Shown here piece by piece: positions 11,056 through 20,659 of a stretch of 64,000 bases of DNA (within the stretch, counting starts at the first letter, position 1; every line of letters starts with the position of its first letter). Source of the DNA: Nemertoderma westbladi (Eukaryota > Xenacoelomorpha > Nemertodermatida > Nemertodermatidae). Position numbers and translations under genes: made by a program. The stretch spans positions 53,952-117,951 of the forward strand of contig JAUCBJ010005370.1 in NCBI GenBank assembly GCA_032718475.1, written 5' to 3'. The notes below the pieces were generated by a model, which had not been told where the DNA came from, ran no database searches, and worked only from the letters and a program-made list of their open reading frames with translations.

Positions 11056-13705
11056 GCGAGGCAGTGGGGGAATGAACTCCCGACGAGGGGGTTGACAAGC
11101 GAGGCAGTGGGGGAATGAACTCCCCGGGAACGTGTAATGGCACGCCGTAGACGAGTTCGGCGGGCGTGGTACCGGGGTCCTCCCGCCATTCCGTTCTGAT
11201 GCCGAGGAGGACTAGTGGCAGCTTATCCATCCAACGGCATGTCGAGAGGCGCGCTTTGAGGGATGCCTTTAATTGGCGATGAAGCCGTTTGACAATCCCG
11301 TTTGCTTGTGGGTGGTAGGCAGTGGTTTTGTTGGCTGTGATCCCGAGGAGGGAGTTGAGTTCCGCCCACAGTTTGGAGGTAAACTGTGGGCCACGGTCGG
11401 ATGTGATGTCCGTCGGGATGCCGAATCGGGCGATCCACCCCCGTAGGAGCACGCGTGCGCACGTCTCAGTCTCTGAGTTCTGTATCGGGATCGCCTCCGG
11501 CCACCTGGTGAAGCGATCTATGATGGTGAAGAGATATATGGTGTTCTCCGAGGGTGGTAGTGGACCCACAATATCTACGTGGAGGCAGGAGAACCTGGCG
11601 GTGGGCGACGCGCGCTCAGTGAGCGGGGCACGTGTGTGGCGCGCGATTTTGGAGGCTTGACAGGGGTGGCACTCTCGGCACCAGCGCGTAATATCCCGCC
11701 TAAGGCCGTGCCATACAAAACGGGAAGACACCGCTTTGATGGAGGGCCTTGTGGCGGGGTGGGAGAGCCCATGGAGGGCGTCGAAAACCCTCTGTGTCCA
11801 GGTAGATGGTACAACGGGCCGGGCGACGCCGGTAGAGATGTCGCAGAGGACGGTGAAGTTGCGGAAGTTTGTGTCGACAAGTTTTAGGCCGCTTATCGCT
11901 GTGCGGTAAGTGGCCATCTCCTCCGGGGCGGCGGCCTGGGCAGCGGCGAGCTGGGAGAAGTCGATGGTGGGGGATAGTACTGCGGAGATCGGTGCACGGG
12001 AAAGCGCATCAGCGACAACATTGTCCTTCCCACTGACGTGGCGGACATCCGTTGAGAACTCTGCGATGAAGGAGAGGTGTCGAGTTTGGCGAGGTGAGCG
12101 GTCTACGGAGCTGGAGAAGGCTCCAGTTAAGGGCTTATGATCAGTAAAAATGCTGAACACGCGGCCCTCGACGTGGTGTCGGAACGTTTTGATGGCGAGG
12201 TAGACCGCCAGCAACTCTCTATCGAAGGCGGAGTAGTGACATTCAGCGGGAGACAACTTCTTTGAGAAGAAGGCGATGGGGCGCCAGATGTCACCCTGTC
12301 GCTGCTCGAATACGCCACCGACAGCTATGTCGGAGGCATCAACCGTGATGCTCGATGCGGCGTCGCTGCTTGGGTGGTGGAGCATTGTGGCGGTGGCCAG
12401 AGCTGACTTCGCTGTGTCGAAGGCTAACTGGCAGTCCGGCGACCAGGTGACATCACGTGTGTGAGTTTTTGTCGCCTCGTGGAGGGGGGCTAGGGTGCCG
12501 GCAATCCCTGGGAGGAAACGGTGAAAATAATTAACCATTCCCAGGAATCGCTGCACAGCGATTTTTGTCGTTGGGACGGGGAAAGCGGAGATGGCCTCAA
12601 CCTTGGTGGGGAGCGGGCGGATCCCATCGGCGTCGACTGTGTGTCCGAGGTAGGCAAGGGATGGGACACCAAACACGCACTTCCGGAGCTGCACAGTGAG
12701 TCCGTTCTCCACCAAGATGCGGAAGACCTGGCGCAGGTGCCTGATGTGCTCCTCCTCCGAGTGGCTACCAACGAGGATATCGTCGAGGTAGTCGAAGACG
12801 TAGGGGAGGTCGCGGAAGATGGAGTCCATCAGCCTCTGCAATGTCTGGGAGGCATTCCGGAGGCCGAATGGCATGCGGAGGAACTCCCATAGACCGAAGG
12901 GGGTGGTCACCGCAGTCTTGGGGATGTCCTCCTTCCGCATGGGAACCTGGTGATAACTTCGCGCCAGGTCGAGCTTGGTGAAGATTGTCGCTCCAGTGAG
13001 GTTGGCATTAAAGTCGTGTATATGTGGGAGTGGGTACATGTCGGGCAGCGTGGCGTCATTGAGCCGCCTGAAGTCGCCGCACGGTCGCCACCCACCGTCA
13101 GGTTTCGGCGCGATGTGGAGAGCTGATGCCCAGGGGGAGTTTGACCTCCGGATGATACCGAGTTTTTCCATTTTCAAGAACTCATCCTTGGCGATTGTCA
13201 GTTTCTCCGCATTGAGGCGCCGGGCGTGGGCGAAGAGTGGAGGGCAATCTGTGATGATGTGGTGCTCAACCCCGTGGAGGTTGTCGTCTGTGGCGGCGAA
13301 ACGGGGTTGGAGGAGTTCCGGGAACTCCTCGAGCACCTTCTCGAAAATGGAGATGGCTGCGACGGAGGGTAGTCCCGAGAAGTCGGAGGCGGGGATAGTC
13401 TTCCCGTTGGGATCTACTAGACGCCTGCCTGCCATGTCAATTAGGAGGCGGTTGCGGTGGAAGAAGTCAGCACCGAGGATTGGTTGGGTGACATCGGCCA
13501 CATGAGCCTCAAGGGAGAACTCATGACCAGCGAGGAGGATCGTGTACTTCCGGCGGCCCCAGGTCGCGATGGCAGTGCCATTCGCGGCAACAAGGGGTGG
13601 TGTGCGAGGGAGTCGATGATCCTGTGTTGAGGCTGGGACGACCGATAGTTGTGCCCCGCAGTCAACGAGGTAGGTCCGGCCAGAACGCACGTCCGACACG
13701 GACAT
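10856..13705 (-). CDS. pol: Pol polyprotein of CsRn1-like element, catalytically damaged
   Basis: 949 residues from the first Met; the frame is open further upstream. Order: protease around D15-C16-G17 (normally DTG or DSG); reverse transcriptase with motif A D246 (FTKLDLARSYHQV) and YLDD at 306-309; RNase H starting near D456; integrase zinc finger (H645 to C676, C679 region); integrase core D711, D770 and, at the exact DD35E position, K806 instead of Glu. The last 100 or so residues are a frameshift product: a 43-bp duplication at 11038-11123 throws the frame, and the true C-terminus (GPF module) is read in another frame at 10642-11055. Integrase is very likely dead; protease is doubtful. 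Confidence 0.93.
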   Translation of the reverse strand: MSVSDVRSGRTYLVDCGAQLSVVPASTQDHRLPRTPPLVAANGTAIATWGRRKYTILLAGHEFSLEAHVADVTQPILGADFFHRNRLLIDMAGRRLVDPNGKTIPASDFSGLPSVAAISIFEKVLEEFPELLQPRFAATDDNLHGVEHHIITDCPPLFAHARRLNAEKLTIAKDEFLKMEKLGIIRRSNSPWASALHIAPKPDGGWRPCGDFRRLNDATLPDMYPLPHIHDFNANLTGATIFTKLDLARSYHQVPMRKEDIPKTAVTTPFGLWEFLRMPFGLRNASQTLQRLMDSIFRDLPYVFDYLDDILVGSHSEEEHIRHLRQVFRILVENGLTVQLRKCVFGVPSLAYLGHTVDADGIRPLPTKVEAISAFPVPTTKIAVQRFLGMVNYFHRFLPGIAGTLAPLHEATKTHTRDVTWSPDCQLAFDTAKSALATATMLHHPSSDAASSITVDASDIAVGGVFEQRQGDIWRPIAFFSKKLSPAECHYSAFDRELLAVYLAIKTFRHHVEGRVFSIFTDHKPLTGAFSSSVDRSPRQTRHLSFIAEFSTDVRHVSGKDNVVADALSRAPISAVLSPTIDFSQLAAAQAAAPEEMATYRTAISGLKLVDTNFRNFTVLCDISTGVARPVVPSTWTQRVFDALHGLSHPATRPSIKAVSSRFVWHGLRRDITRWCRECHPCQASKIARHTRAPLTERASPTARFSCLHVDIVGPLPPSENTIYLFTIIDRFTRWPEAIPIQNSETETCARVLLRGWIARFGIPTDITSDRGPQFTSKLWAELNSLLGITANKTTAYHPQANGIVKRLHRQLKASLKARLSTCRWMDKLPLVLLGIRTEWREDPGTTPAELVYGVPLHVPGEFIPPLPRLSTPSSGVHSPTASLVNPLVELRPTTPGRYAQPETTHHRVPWHTHRPCPAKPTRRRLCLCTAPRPQNSFTTTLFRAFPRS
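11038..11123. repeat. 43-bp tandem duplication in pol
   Basis: Units 11038-11080 and 11081-11123 are identical by eye, starting CGACGAGGGGGTTGACAAGC. Because 43 is not a multiple of three, it breaks the pol reading frame. Confidence 0.95.
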
Positions 13706-13740
13706 GGTGTCTGTGCCCCCAGGGTGGCCGACCGCGGGAA

Positions 13741-14511
13741 TTAGCGGGCGGCCGGGCCATTTTCCGGTCGAACGGAGCGTGCTATAGGGGCTGTGCGCGA
13801 GAGATCTGCTTGCACCAATGGTGGGACGAGGTGGGACATCGAGCAGTAGCCGCGCTTGCAGTTCCTGGCGTCCTTACCAAATTTCTGGTGGAAGTAGCAG
13901 AGTGTCGGTTGCTGGCTAGTGAAATGTGGTATGCCGTTGCGTCGTATCGTAGCGATATTTTGAGCCGGGGTAGGGGTTTCCATTATACGGTCGGCGTCAG
14001 CTGCCAACTCGTCGAGGTCCGTCTTACCGGAGCCGGCGAGGATCTGGCGGACCTCGTATGGCAGCTGTGCGAGGAACAGGGCGCGGAATATGGTGTCGGG
14101 GTTGGCGTTGAGGCTGCGGATGTGGTTGAGGAGGCCCGAAGGTTTCCGGTCCCCGAGGCCGGTGAGAACGAGTAGCTCTGCATCCTTTGCCACCTGTGAG
14201 TGGCCGAAGGTTCGGATGAGGGCGTCCTTGATGGCCTGGTAAGAGTCAGTGGCAGGTGGGGAGAGGATGATCGCCTCGACTTCGCCAGCGGTTGCATTAT
14301 CGAGCACCGCGATTATATAGTTAAATTTAGTAGAGTCGACGGTGATCGCGCGGAGTGCGAACTGCGCCTCCACCTGGCGGAACCAGACCTCCGGCCGTGT
14401 TGGCCAGAATGGGGGAAGTTTCACCGTCACGGCGTTGACTGCAGCGGTGGGGTCGGCTTTGGGGATCGCGGCGATGGCGGCAGTGAGTGCCTGAATGTCT
14501 GTGGCCTCCAT
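13741..14511 (-). CDS. gag: Gag polyprotein of CsRn1-like element
   Basis: 256 residues, the structural protein that packages element RNA. It starts MEATDIQALT just downstream of the primer site. Central residues 40-180 resemble gypsy gag (PEVWFRQVEAQF, GDRKPSGLLNHIR, PYEVRQIL). The C-terminal zinc knuckle is C205-x2-H208-x9-C218-x4-C223, the CHCC form of CsRn1 gag rather than the usual CCHC; the last spacing is one longer than the x3 I expect. The frame ends 36 bases before the pol methionine, but the pol frame stays open upstream and overlaps gag in another frame, so pol is probably reached by ribosomal frameshifting. Confidence 0.88.
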   Translation of the reverse strand: MEATDIQALTAAIAAIPKADPTAAVNAVTVKLPPFWPTRPEVWFRQVEAQFALRAITVDSTKFNYIIAVLDNATAGEVEAIILSPPATDSYQAIKDALIRTFGHSQVAKDAELLVLTGLGDRKPSGLLNHIRSLNANPDTIFRALFLAQLPYEVRQILAGSGKTDLDELAADADRIMETPTPAQNIATIRRNGIPHFTSQQPTLCYFHQKFGKDARNCKRGYCSMSHLVPPLVQADLSRTAPIARSVRPENGPAAR

Positions 14512-14521
14512 GAATATATAG

Positions 14522-14539
14522 ATCTCGTCCGGGTCACCA
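14522..14539 (-). promoter_or_regulatory. Primer-binding site, tRNA-Trp type
   Basis: One base after the 5' LTR the reverse strand reads TGGTGACCCGGACGAGAT. This is complementary to the 3' end of animal tRNA-Trp apart from about two positions. tRNA-Trp priming is a known trait of CsRn1-group elements. Confidence 0.75.
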
Positions 14540-14540
14540 G

Positions 14541-14804
14541 TGAAGGGATGACAATCCCATCAAAATACAGAATCGTAATATCGAGTATAATAATCAAATA
14601 TATAAATCGTGCAGAGAAGGTCAACGAGCAAGCAGTATGTGGATGTATGTAATACTGCAGTACTGTAATAGTAGGCCTAGGTAGATAAGTACTGAAGTCC
14701 GTACAGCAGTACTGCATGGCAGACCGTCCTATCTAATAATCAGGCCCAGACTCAGTTAGGTCCCCTTGGTGAGGGTGCGAGTCCTGGTAAAGTGGAATGC
14801 TACA
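14541..14804 (-). repeat. 5' LTR of gypsy element
   Basis: 264 bp, bounded by TG and CA; partner of 10347-10610. On the element's strand it is the upstream LTR, next to the primer-binding site. Confidence 0.95.
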
Positions 14805-14808
14805 ATAT

Positions 14809-14900
14809 TATACCCTTATATACTATCAACGATCAATGAACAAACCAGAACTCTTTTCACATACACACGGCGGGGACGTGTAGATTAGAAACCGGATAAA
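14809..14900. other. Unidentified insert right of the LTR element
   Basis: Short non-coding flank between the LTR element and the resumption of family C ORF1. Probably the other half of the unknown insert at 9881-10342. Confidence 0.3.
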
Positions 14901-16560
14901 CCGGGATCCTCGGTGGATCCCGTCACACTATCTGTGGGCGGCACCTCTCCTAGTAACCTTAAAGATAAAGTCTCTCTGCTCCTTAACACCTTGGGTGTAA
15001 CTTCCACGCCTCAGGAAAGTTTTTACCTTGGTAATAAAATATCACCAGATAGGAAAAGACCCGTTTTAATTAAATTTAACACCACAAATGAAAAAGCTCA
15101 GCTGTTTGGAAAGTGATTAACACTTAAGGGTAACCCAGATCTGAGTAACATCTATCTACCTGTCTTATGACGATCCTCCTTCAACAGCCAAAGAAAACCG
15201 TCGATTGCGTACAAAGGCAAGTGAGCTTCGTCGCAATGACGGCGGTGCTACTCAAGATGTGTTTATAAAAGGATGGAAGCTGCACTTGAATGGTCAAGTT
15301 GTAGATCAATTTAACTTAGCCAATCAGCTTTTTTAAATGATGCCGCACACAGCAAAACAGTTTCCAATCTGAAAATTGGCTTTTGGAATGTTAATGGTCG
15401 TACTTATATTATCTTTAAAAACTGTCCTTCTTTTATAACTCAACTAGATGTTTTATTTATGTTTGAAACTAGATCTGGTGTAAGCTCAAACGAGCTACCT
15501 TCTGGCTCTGTAGATATTACTCCAGGCATAGGCACTTATTCAGATTTTGATGCTGGTATGTTACTGATAGTGCGAAATGAATTAGCCGATCATGTATTTG
15601 GTATGACATTCTCTAATTGCTATATAGCATTCCGTCTGGATTTTCAACCCTCCACTCTTATTGGAGGAACATATATATACCCCTATGACGCTAACTACTG
15701 TACAATGCCAGCAATCTAGCAATGGTAGCATCCTTTATTGCAGACTCCATATCATGCGATCTCCAGCCAATCGTTGGAGGTGACCTGAGTTGTCATATGG
15801 GAAATTTCCCAAATGTTCTCAATGGCCTGCCATGGTCTTATGTTGACAATGTTGATAAAGGTTGCAACTCGATGGGAAAGTCACTAGCTGATATCTGCTC
15901 CGCTTTAGTTATTGGCCCACTAAATCACTCTATTATGAATGGTAAACAATTACCAGGCTCATTTACCTTTAACACGGGGGGAAAAGATCACAGGTCGATC
16001 TTGTACTATGTAATAAAAGATCACGCTCTCTAGTAGAATCTTTTGGTTTCATGGACAAAGAATGGTATTTATCTTATCATTTACTTTTATTTGTTAAAGT
16101 GAAATTTAACTCAATGGGCCCTGACTCAAAGGTTCTCTTAGCATGCGCCTATGAGCTAAATCTGCACCCTAAAATCGCTCCTCCAGTTCGCTGCAAATTT
16201 AGAGTTGACCAAGAAAAGGCCAATGAGCACTTACATCGCAGTATCGAAGCAACATTTAACAGTGTACGTAATGATGCGCATAATTTAGCAAGATTAATTC
16301 GTTCTTGTGTTTACTCGGCATGTCATGCTTCAAAGAAAACTACTGGCTCCATCAATTCAGTGTCAATCAAAGATAATAACATAATCTTAGAACTTGTAAG
16401 TGATTGTGGGGAAGCTTATAAATAATGGAACAATGTTTACTCATCGAGTGGTTGTAACTCTAACGAGGCCCTGAAAGCACTTGCAAACTTCTCGGAAAAA
16501 CTGTCATGTCTTAACTCGGCAAATGTATCCGACTTCCATAGATCTATTTCAGTCTCATGG

Positions 16561-16738
16561 GTTGATGTTCTCAATAATCCGAAGGAGTTGTGGAAGAAAG
16601 TCAACTGGAAGAGCTCTCTTCAACTATCACGGCCGACTAGTAGCCGATGGGTTGATGTTCTCAATAATCCGAAGGAGTTGTGGAAGAAAGTCAACTGGAA
16701 GGGCTCTCTTCAACCATCACGGCCGACTAGTAGCCGAT
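16561..16738. repeat. 90-bp in-frame tandem duplication in family C
   Basis: 16561-16650 and 16651-16738 repeat GTTGATGTTCTCAATAATCC to the GGCCGACTAGTAGCCGAT end, with about three differences. It duplicates 30 residues (VDVLNNPKELWKKVNWK) upstream of the RT core. Confidence 0.93.
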
Positions 16739-17430
16739 CTATGTCAGAGTTTCAACAACATATTGACGTGCTATATAACCAAGATGCGGGTGAACCCTTA
16801 GATGACATCCAACCAAATGGTATATATAGGCCTATACCATGCCTTGATGATCCTTTTACTCAGGCAGAGGTGAATGCGGCTTGTACGTCCGCATCAAAGA
16901 AAGGTGGATATGATCTCCATGGTAACACTTTAAAGGGTGTGATACCGATTCTACTTCCTTACTTAATCTGCTTGTTCAATGTAATATTTTCTAGTAGAAT
17001 ATTTCCAACCAATATTATTGAATCTCTGTTAACATTTTTTCCAAAGAAGGGTGACTTATCATTACCGAAAAACTATAGGGGAATTCAGATGGCAAATTTC
17101 TTAGTGGGAATCTATGACCGTATAATATCATCTAGACTGGTCAAATGGATGTCTATCCACCCAAATCAATCCGCATTTCAAACTGTCAAAAGTTCTTTGG
17201 ATCAAATTCTTATTCTCAGGTTATTAATCGAACTTTCTAAGAAAATGAAATTCAAACTATATATAGCATTTTTCGATATCGAAAAAGCCTTCGACAAGGT
17301 TTCTAGGGCTAAATTGCTTCACAAGCTAAACAGTTTCGGCATCGGGTCTACTATGTTTGTTGCACTGAAGGCCTTGTATTTTTCAACTACCTGTTTCTTC
17401 ACTTTGCGACAGACTTTTCCGAAATGTTAG
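16588..17430 (+). pseudogene. Family C reverse transcriptase, N-terminal half
   Basis: 280 residues covering the RT fingers and palm of family C up to the TTCFFTLR region. Motif A Asp is present in FFDIEKAFDKVSR. A frameshift at about 17424 moves to the next frame, which carries SGIRQGAP and the catalytic HADD. Not functional. Confidence 0.8.
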
Positions 17431-17657
17431 ATATTTTGTCAGGTATCAGACAAGGGGCCCCTAGCAGCGTGATCCTTTTCATTCTATTTTTAAATGATCT
17501 ATTTGATTACTTAGCCACTAGATGCAGACCTGATAAAGTGTTGGGATTGATTCATGCATTACTACATGCAGATGACACATGTGTAATTAGTACTGATCTG
17601 GATGAGTTTACCGAAAAGTGTAACCTGGTTGTTAAATACTTCAATGATAACTCGCTA
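17424..17657 (+). pseudogene. Family C reverse transcriptase, catalytic DD segment
   Basis: Reads MLDILSGIRQGAPSSVILFI through LLHADDTCVIST to VVKYFNDNSL. The reading continues as KINESKSCYLL at 19006, after the A2 insertion. The Leu run encoded just after 17657 belongs to the inserted element's tail. Confidence 0.8.
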
Positions 17658-18994
17658 CTACTACTACTACTACTACTACTAGGATCGGCATGCTGCATTG
17701 CAGCTGCATTTTTAAGAATGCTGTGCCGGCTTGTCAACAAAATTGCACCGCCACAACTCCCTATCACCCATGACATTTGCTAGATCATCCGCATCTTTAA
17801 GGCCAGTGTCCTTTAAGATGCGTCTCAAGAAAGTCATGGGCTGTCCACCATGCTTATTCACTCCATGAGGCTGCCAAAGTACAAGATTATGCACTGGCTG
17901 GTCCTCACGGCGAAAGCAATGTCCTGCAAAGCGGAGGCGATTTTGTTCTAGTGTCAAGCTTGGGGGAACCAATGAGACACCTCCAATGTTATATAGTGTA
18001 TGGTTGGAGATGTGTGCATTGTACTTGACACAATGAACCCGGCGTAGCATTCTTGTGAATGTGCCATCCAGAGATTTGGTGTCCTCAGCGGTTAGAGCCC
18101 AGCATGGACTCCCGTAGAGGAGTACTGGAACTACTGCTGCTCTAAATAATCGGACCTTAAGTTTCCGATTAATTCTAGGTGACTTCCAAATCCTGGAAAG
18201 CCTATTCAAGGCTGCCCATGCCTTTCCCTTACGTATTCGAAGGTCCTCACCTGACTTCCGGATCCATGATCCCAGGTAACAGAAGTCGTCCACATGCTCA
18301 AGCATACCATCCTTTGAGCTTATGCTCATCCGATCAGAGACTTGCTGGGGACTTTCAAAGTTAACTGTCAGAATTTTGGTCTTTCTGGAGTTAATAAAAA
18401 GACCAACACTAGAAGCAGCATGTTCTAATGAGCTGAGGAGCCGTTGGGCTCCCTCTAATGATTCTGAGAGTACTCCTAAGTCATCAGCAAAGTCTAGATC
18501 AGTTAGGTACTTGGCAGGATTTCCTCGACTTCTGGAGCCAGTAGGTGGAGTTATCATCACCCCATCATCATTATGATGATCTAAGGACATGCGTAGAACA
18601 TAGTCAACCACAATAATGAACAAGAATGGTGCAAGTGTGTCTCCTTGGAGGACGCCCCATAACACTTCAAATGGTTCTGTGTCACCGTCAACAGTAGACA
18701 CAAATGTTGTCGAACCATCGTATACTGATCTGATTGCTGCAATAATTTCATCAGGAATCCCATATAATGAAAGTATGCTGAACATACGTGACCGAGAGAC
18801 TGAATCAAAGGCCTTGAAGAAGTCAACAAAGATAACAGCCAGATGCCTGTCTTTCTTTTTTGATAATTCTTCAATTATCCTTCTAAGTGCCAAAATGGGC
18901 TCCATGGTCCCACGACCTTTACGGAACCCATTCTGATTTCCACGGAGCAGTCTCTCAATGGGATCCCTGATGCGATTTAATAGAATCCTATTGT
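17658..18994 (-). mobile_element. Family A (RTE-like) LINE copy A2, 5'-truncated
   Basis: Inserted into family C with an 11-bp target duplication, ATAACTCGCTA (17647-17657 and 18995-19005). The reverse-strand 3' end is a (TAG)n tail (CTA repeats on the forward strand up to about 17681), typical of RTE-type elements with simple 3' microsatellite tails. The 5' end is truncated within the RT coding region. Confidence 0.95.
17712..18905 (-). CDS. Family A reverse transcriptase, C-terminal 397 residues
   Basis: Partial RT of an RTE-like LINE; copies element RNA into DNA at a nicked target. Visible: motif A FVDFFKAFDSVSR, WGVLQGDTLAPFLF, motif C LDFADDLGVL, and the thumb and C-terminal part with YLGSWIRKSG, VPVLLYGSPCW, FAGHCFRREDQPVHNLVLWQPHG. 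Both catalytic Asp motifs are intact and there is no internal stop, but the 5' truncation removes the endonuclease and RT fingers. It is almost identical to the copy at 58483-59895, so the family was active recently. Confidence 0.92.
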   Translation of the reverse strand: MEPILALRRIIEELSKKKDRHLAVIFVDFFKAFDSVSRSRMFSILSLYGIPDEIIAAIRSVYDGSTTFVSTVDGDTEPFEVLWGVLQGDTLAPFLFIIVVDYVLRMSLDHHNDDGVMITPPTGSRSRGNPAKYLTDLDFADDLGVLSESLEGAQRLLSSLEHAASSVGLFINSRKTKILTVNFESPQQVSDRMSISSKDGMLEHVDDFCYLGSWIRKSGEDLRIRKGKAWAALNRLSRIWKSPRINRKLKVRLFRAAVVPVLLYGSPCWALTAEDTKSLDGTFTRMLRRVHCVKYNAHISNHTLYNIGGVSLVPPSLTLEQNRLRFAGHCFRREDQPVHNLVLWQPHGVNKHGGQPMTFLRRILKDTGLKDADDLANVMGDRELWRCNFVDKPAQHS

Positions 18995-19005
18995 ATAACT
19001 CGCTA

Positions 19006-20040
19006 AAAATAAATGAATCTAAGTCCTGCTATTTGTTGTATGGCTGTGAGTTAAACAGTACTTTAGAATAAGATACACTATCATTAAAATACGCTGATAA
19101 TTGTAAAGTGGTTTATCTGGGATCAATATTCTCATCCTCAGGCTCAATGGCCGCTGACTTGAAACTACATGCGCGTTCAAAACGGGCCCATACTGAGGTG
19201 AAGTTTGCAGCCTTCATCACAAATAATAAATATATTCCGCTATATGTTAAACAATGTGTGCGGCAAGCTTGTATTGACTCTACCTTATTATATGGATGTG
19301 AAAGTTGGGGTAAATGTCAACATAAAAAATATAGAACTGCAACATAAGCAATCGCTGAAACTAATGCTTAATCTACGCAGCTCTTGCCCCAATGAGATCT
19401 TATATGCAGAGTCTGGTACTCAACCACTTGCAATAGGTGTAAAAACGCGGCAACAATATTCTTTAAAAAATGTTTACGTTTCACAGAGCCAGAACCCCTT
19501 TCCGCTATGGCTATAGTCTTTGAATTGGCCAGAAGTAATAACATTAAATCTATGAAATATTACACTAACTTGGTTGAATCATACCCAAACGTTAATGCAT
19601 TACGGCGGAATCTTTTATCTGCGTGGAAATTGGACCAATTCTCCAAGTTTGAAAGAGCAACTGATGATTTATCCCCCAAACTGATGATATATAAAGAGGT
19701 CAACCCGACTTTAGAACAGCCGATCTATGACAACTGCCTTCTGGAAATCGGCAGACAGCTCCTGACGCACTATCGAACTGGGTGCCATCGACTTCGAGTT
19801 GAGACTGATCGCTGGAAGTCGCCCCATGTGCCACGCGATCAACGGCTAGGCCAGTGTGGTACTGGTATCCAAGACATCCATCATGTCGTGATGTGCTGTC
19901 CACTACTCCATGACATCAAGCCTGCCCATGACAACCTTAGAGATTTCTTCCGAGATCACCGAAGTGCTGCCAAATATCTAAAAATGATGGCTGCCCGACT
20001 CACAATTAAATAAATAGCAACCCCCATCCCCATCACATAT
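19006..20040 (+). mobile_element. Family C non-LTR element, RT end and C-terminus
   Basis: Starts with KINESKSCYLL, joining the VKYFNDNSL before A2, then VYLGSIFSSSGSMAADLKLH, SLLYGCESW-like sequence and, after frameshifts, IKSMKYYTNLVESYPNVNALRRNL. It ends with a zinc-knuckle-like segment (CHRLRVETDRW, QCGTG, HHVVMCCPLLH) and a stop near 20012. The frame is broken near 19347 and 19516. Confidence 0.82.
19507..20013 (+). pseudogene. Family C C-terminal domain with Cys/His knuckle
   Basis: 168 residues in one frame. The end region holds C-x-C-like and H-H-x5-C-C residues (LGQCGTGIQDIHHVVMCCPL), as in the C-terminal nucleic-acid-binding knuckle of many LINE ORF2 proteins. Part of the broken family C ORF2. 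Confidence 0.7.
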
Positions 20041-20659
20041 TACAAACCTTAGTTATTTTCAAATGATATTTACATCACATCAAATATTTACTTATATATT
20101 TATTTATTTATATAAGGATGTAATGAATTTAATTATTTACTCTATGTACCCCGTCCTCCATATATTTAGATGACACCTATTATTTCGACCCAATGTGTAG
20201 ACTATTATTAGTAAATTATAACATTATTAGTAATTGGCATACATTTACGCCATTATTCATAATTTATTCAGCTATTGAGTTAATCAATTAAATTTATATA
20301 GATCGTCTCTTATGTACAACTAGTAGTATATATTGTGTATATATATCTTAAGTATATGTGTTGCATTTGACTCTTCAGAGTAAATTTAGTCTCACTCATC
20401 TAGTTTTCTTAATTAATAGTTTTCTTAATTAATTATCTAGTTTTCTTAATGTTTACTTACCACCTCAGTGTTTCATATTTAGCCTTAGGATTTTACAATA
20501 GGATTATAACATGTATAAGCTGGACTACGACCGCGTTTATTTTGACTGATTTGCTGGTGTGCGGCATCATTGTTGTTAAATCGTTGTCAATAAATATATA
20601 TATTATATATATATATATAAAAAATATTATTTTTGGAAATAATGTACATATGGGAATTC
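20041..20659. other. AT-rich region after family C
   Basis: Probably contains the 3' untranslated end of family C, but no tail was pinned down. It includes repeated TTTTCTTAATTAAT motifs near 20407-20450 and a (TA)n run near 20598-20620. Confidence 0.35.

Larger units (their letters stand above)
10343..14808 (-). mobile_element. CsRn1-like Ty3/gypsy LTR retrotransposon
   Basis: A complete but mutated element of 4458 bp (10347-14804) flanked by 4-bp ATAT duplications (10343-10346 and 14805-14808; ATATT if the terminal T is not counted in the LTR). Order on the reverse strand: 5' LTR, primer-binding site, gag, pol (protease, RT, RNase H, integrase), 3' LTR. The Trp-tRNA-like primer site, the CHCC gag knuckle and the pol sequence place it in the CsRn1/Kabuki group, known from flukes, insects and other invertebrates. 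LTRs differ at about seven positions by eye, so the insertion is not brand new. No clear polypurine tract is visible before the 3' LTR. Confidence 0.93.
14901..17657 (+). mobile_element. Family C non-LTR element, ORF1 end to mid RT
   Basis: ORF1 resumes with DPVTLSVGGTSPSNLKDKV and runs to GKISPDRKRP-like sequence and RLRTKASELRRNDGG. An apurinic-type endonuclease follows from about 15370 (LKIGFWNVNGR, then GDLSCHMGN at 15780) with several stops. The RT region runs from 16430 to 17657 with FFPKKGDLSLPKNYRGIQ, motif A FFDIEKAFDKVSR, IRQGAPSSVILFILF and motif C HADDT. The element was a full-length, two-ORF LINE but is decayed. It is cut at 17657 by family A copy A2 and resumes at 19006 in the same frame. 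Confidence 0.85.

Noticed and set aside
11322-14652. Several long + strand frames through the LTR element
   Set aside because: They are GC-rich antisense shadows of gag and pol; no domain is recognisable in them.
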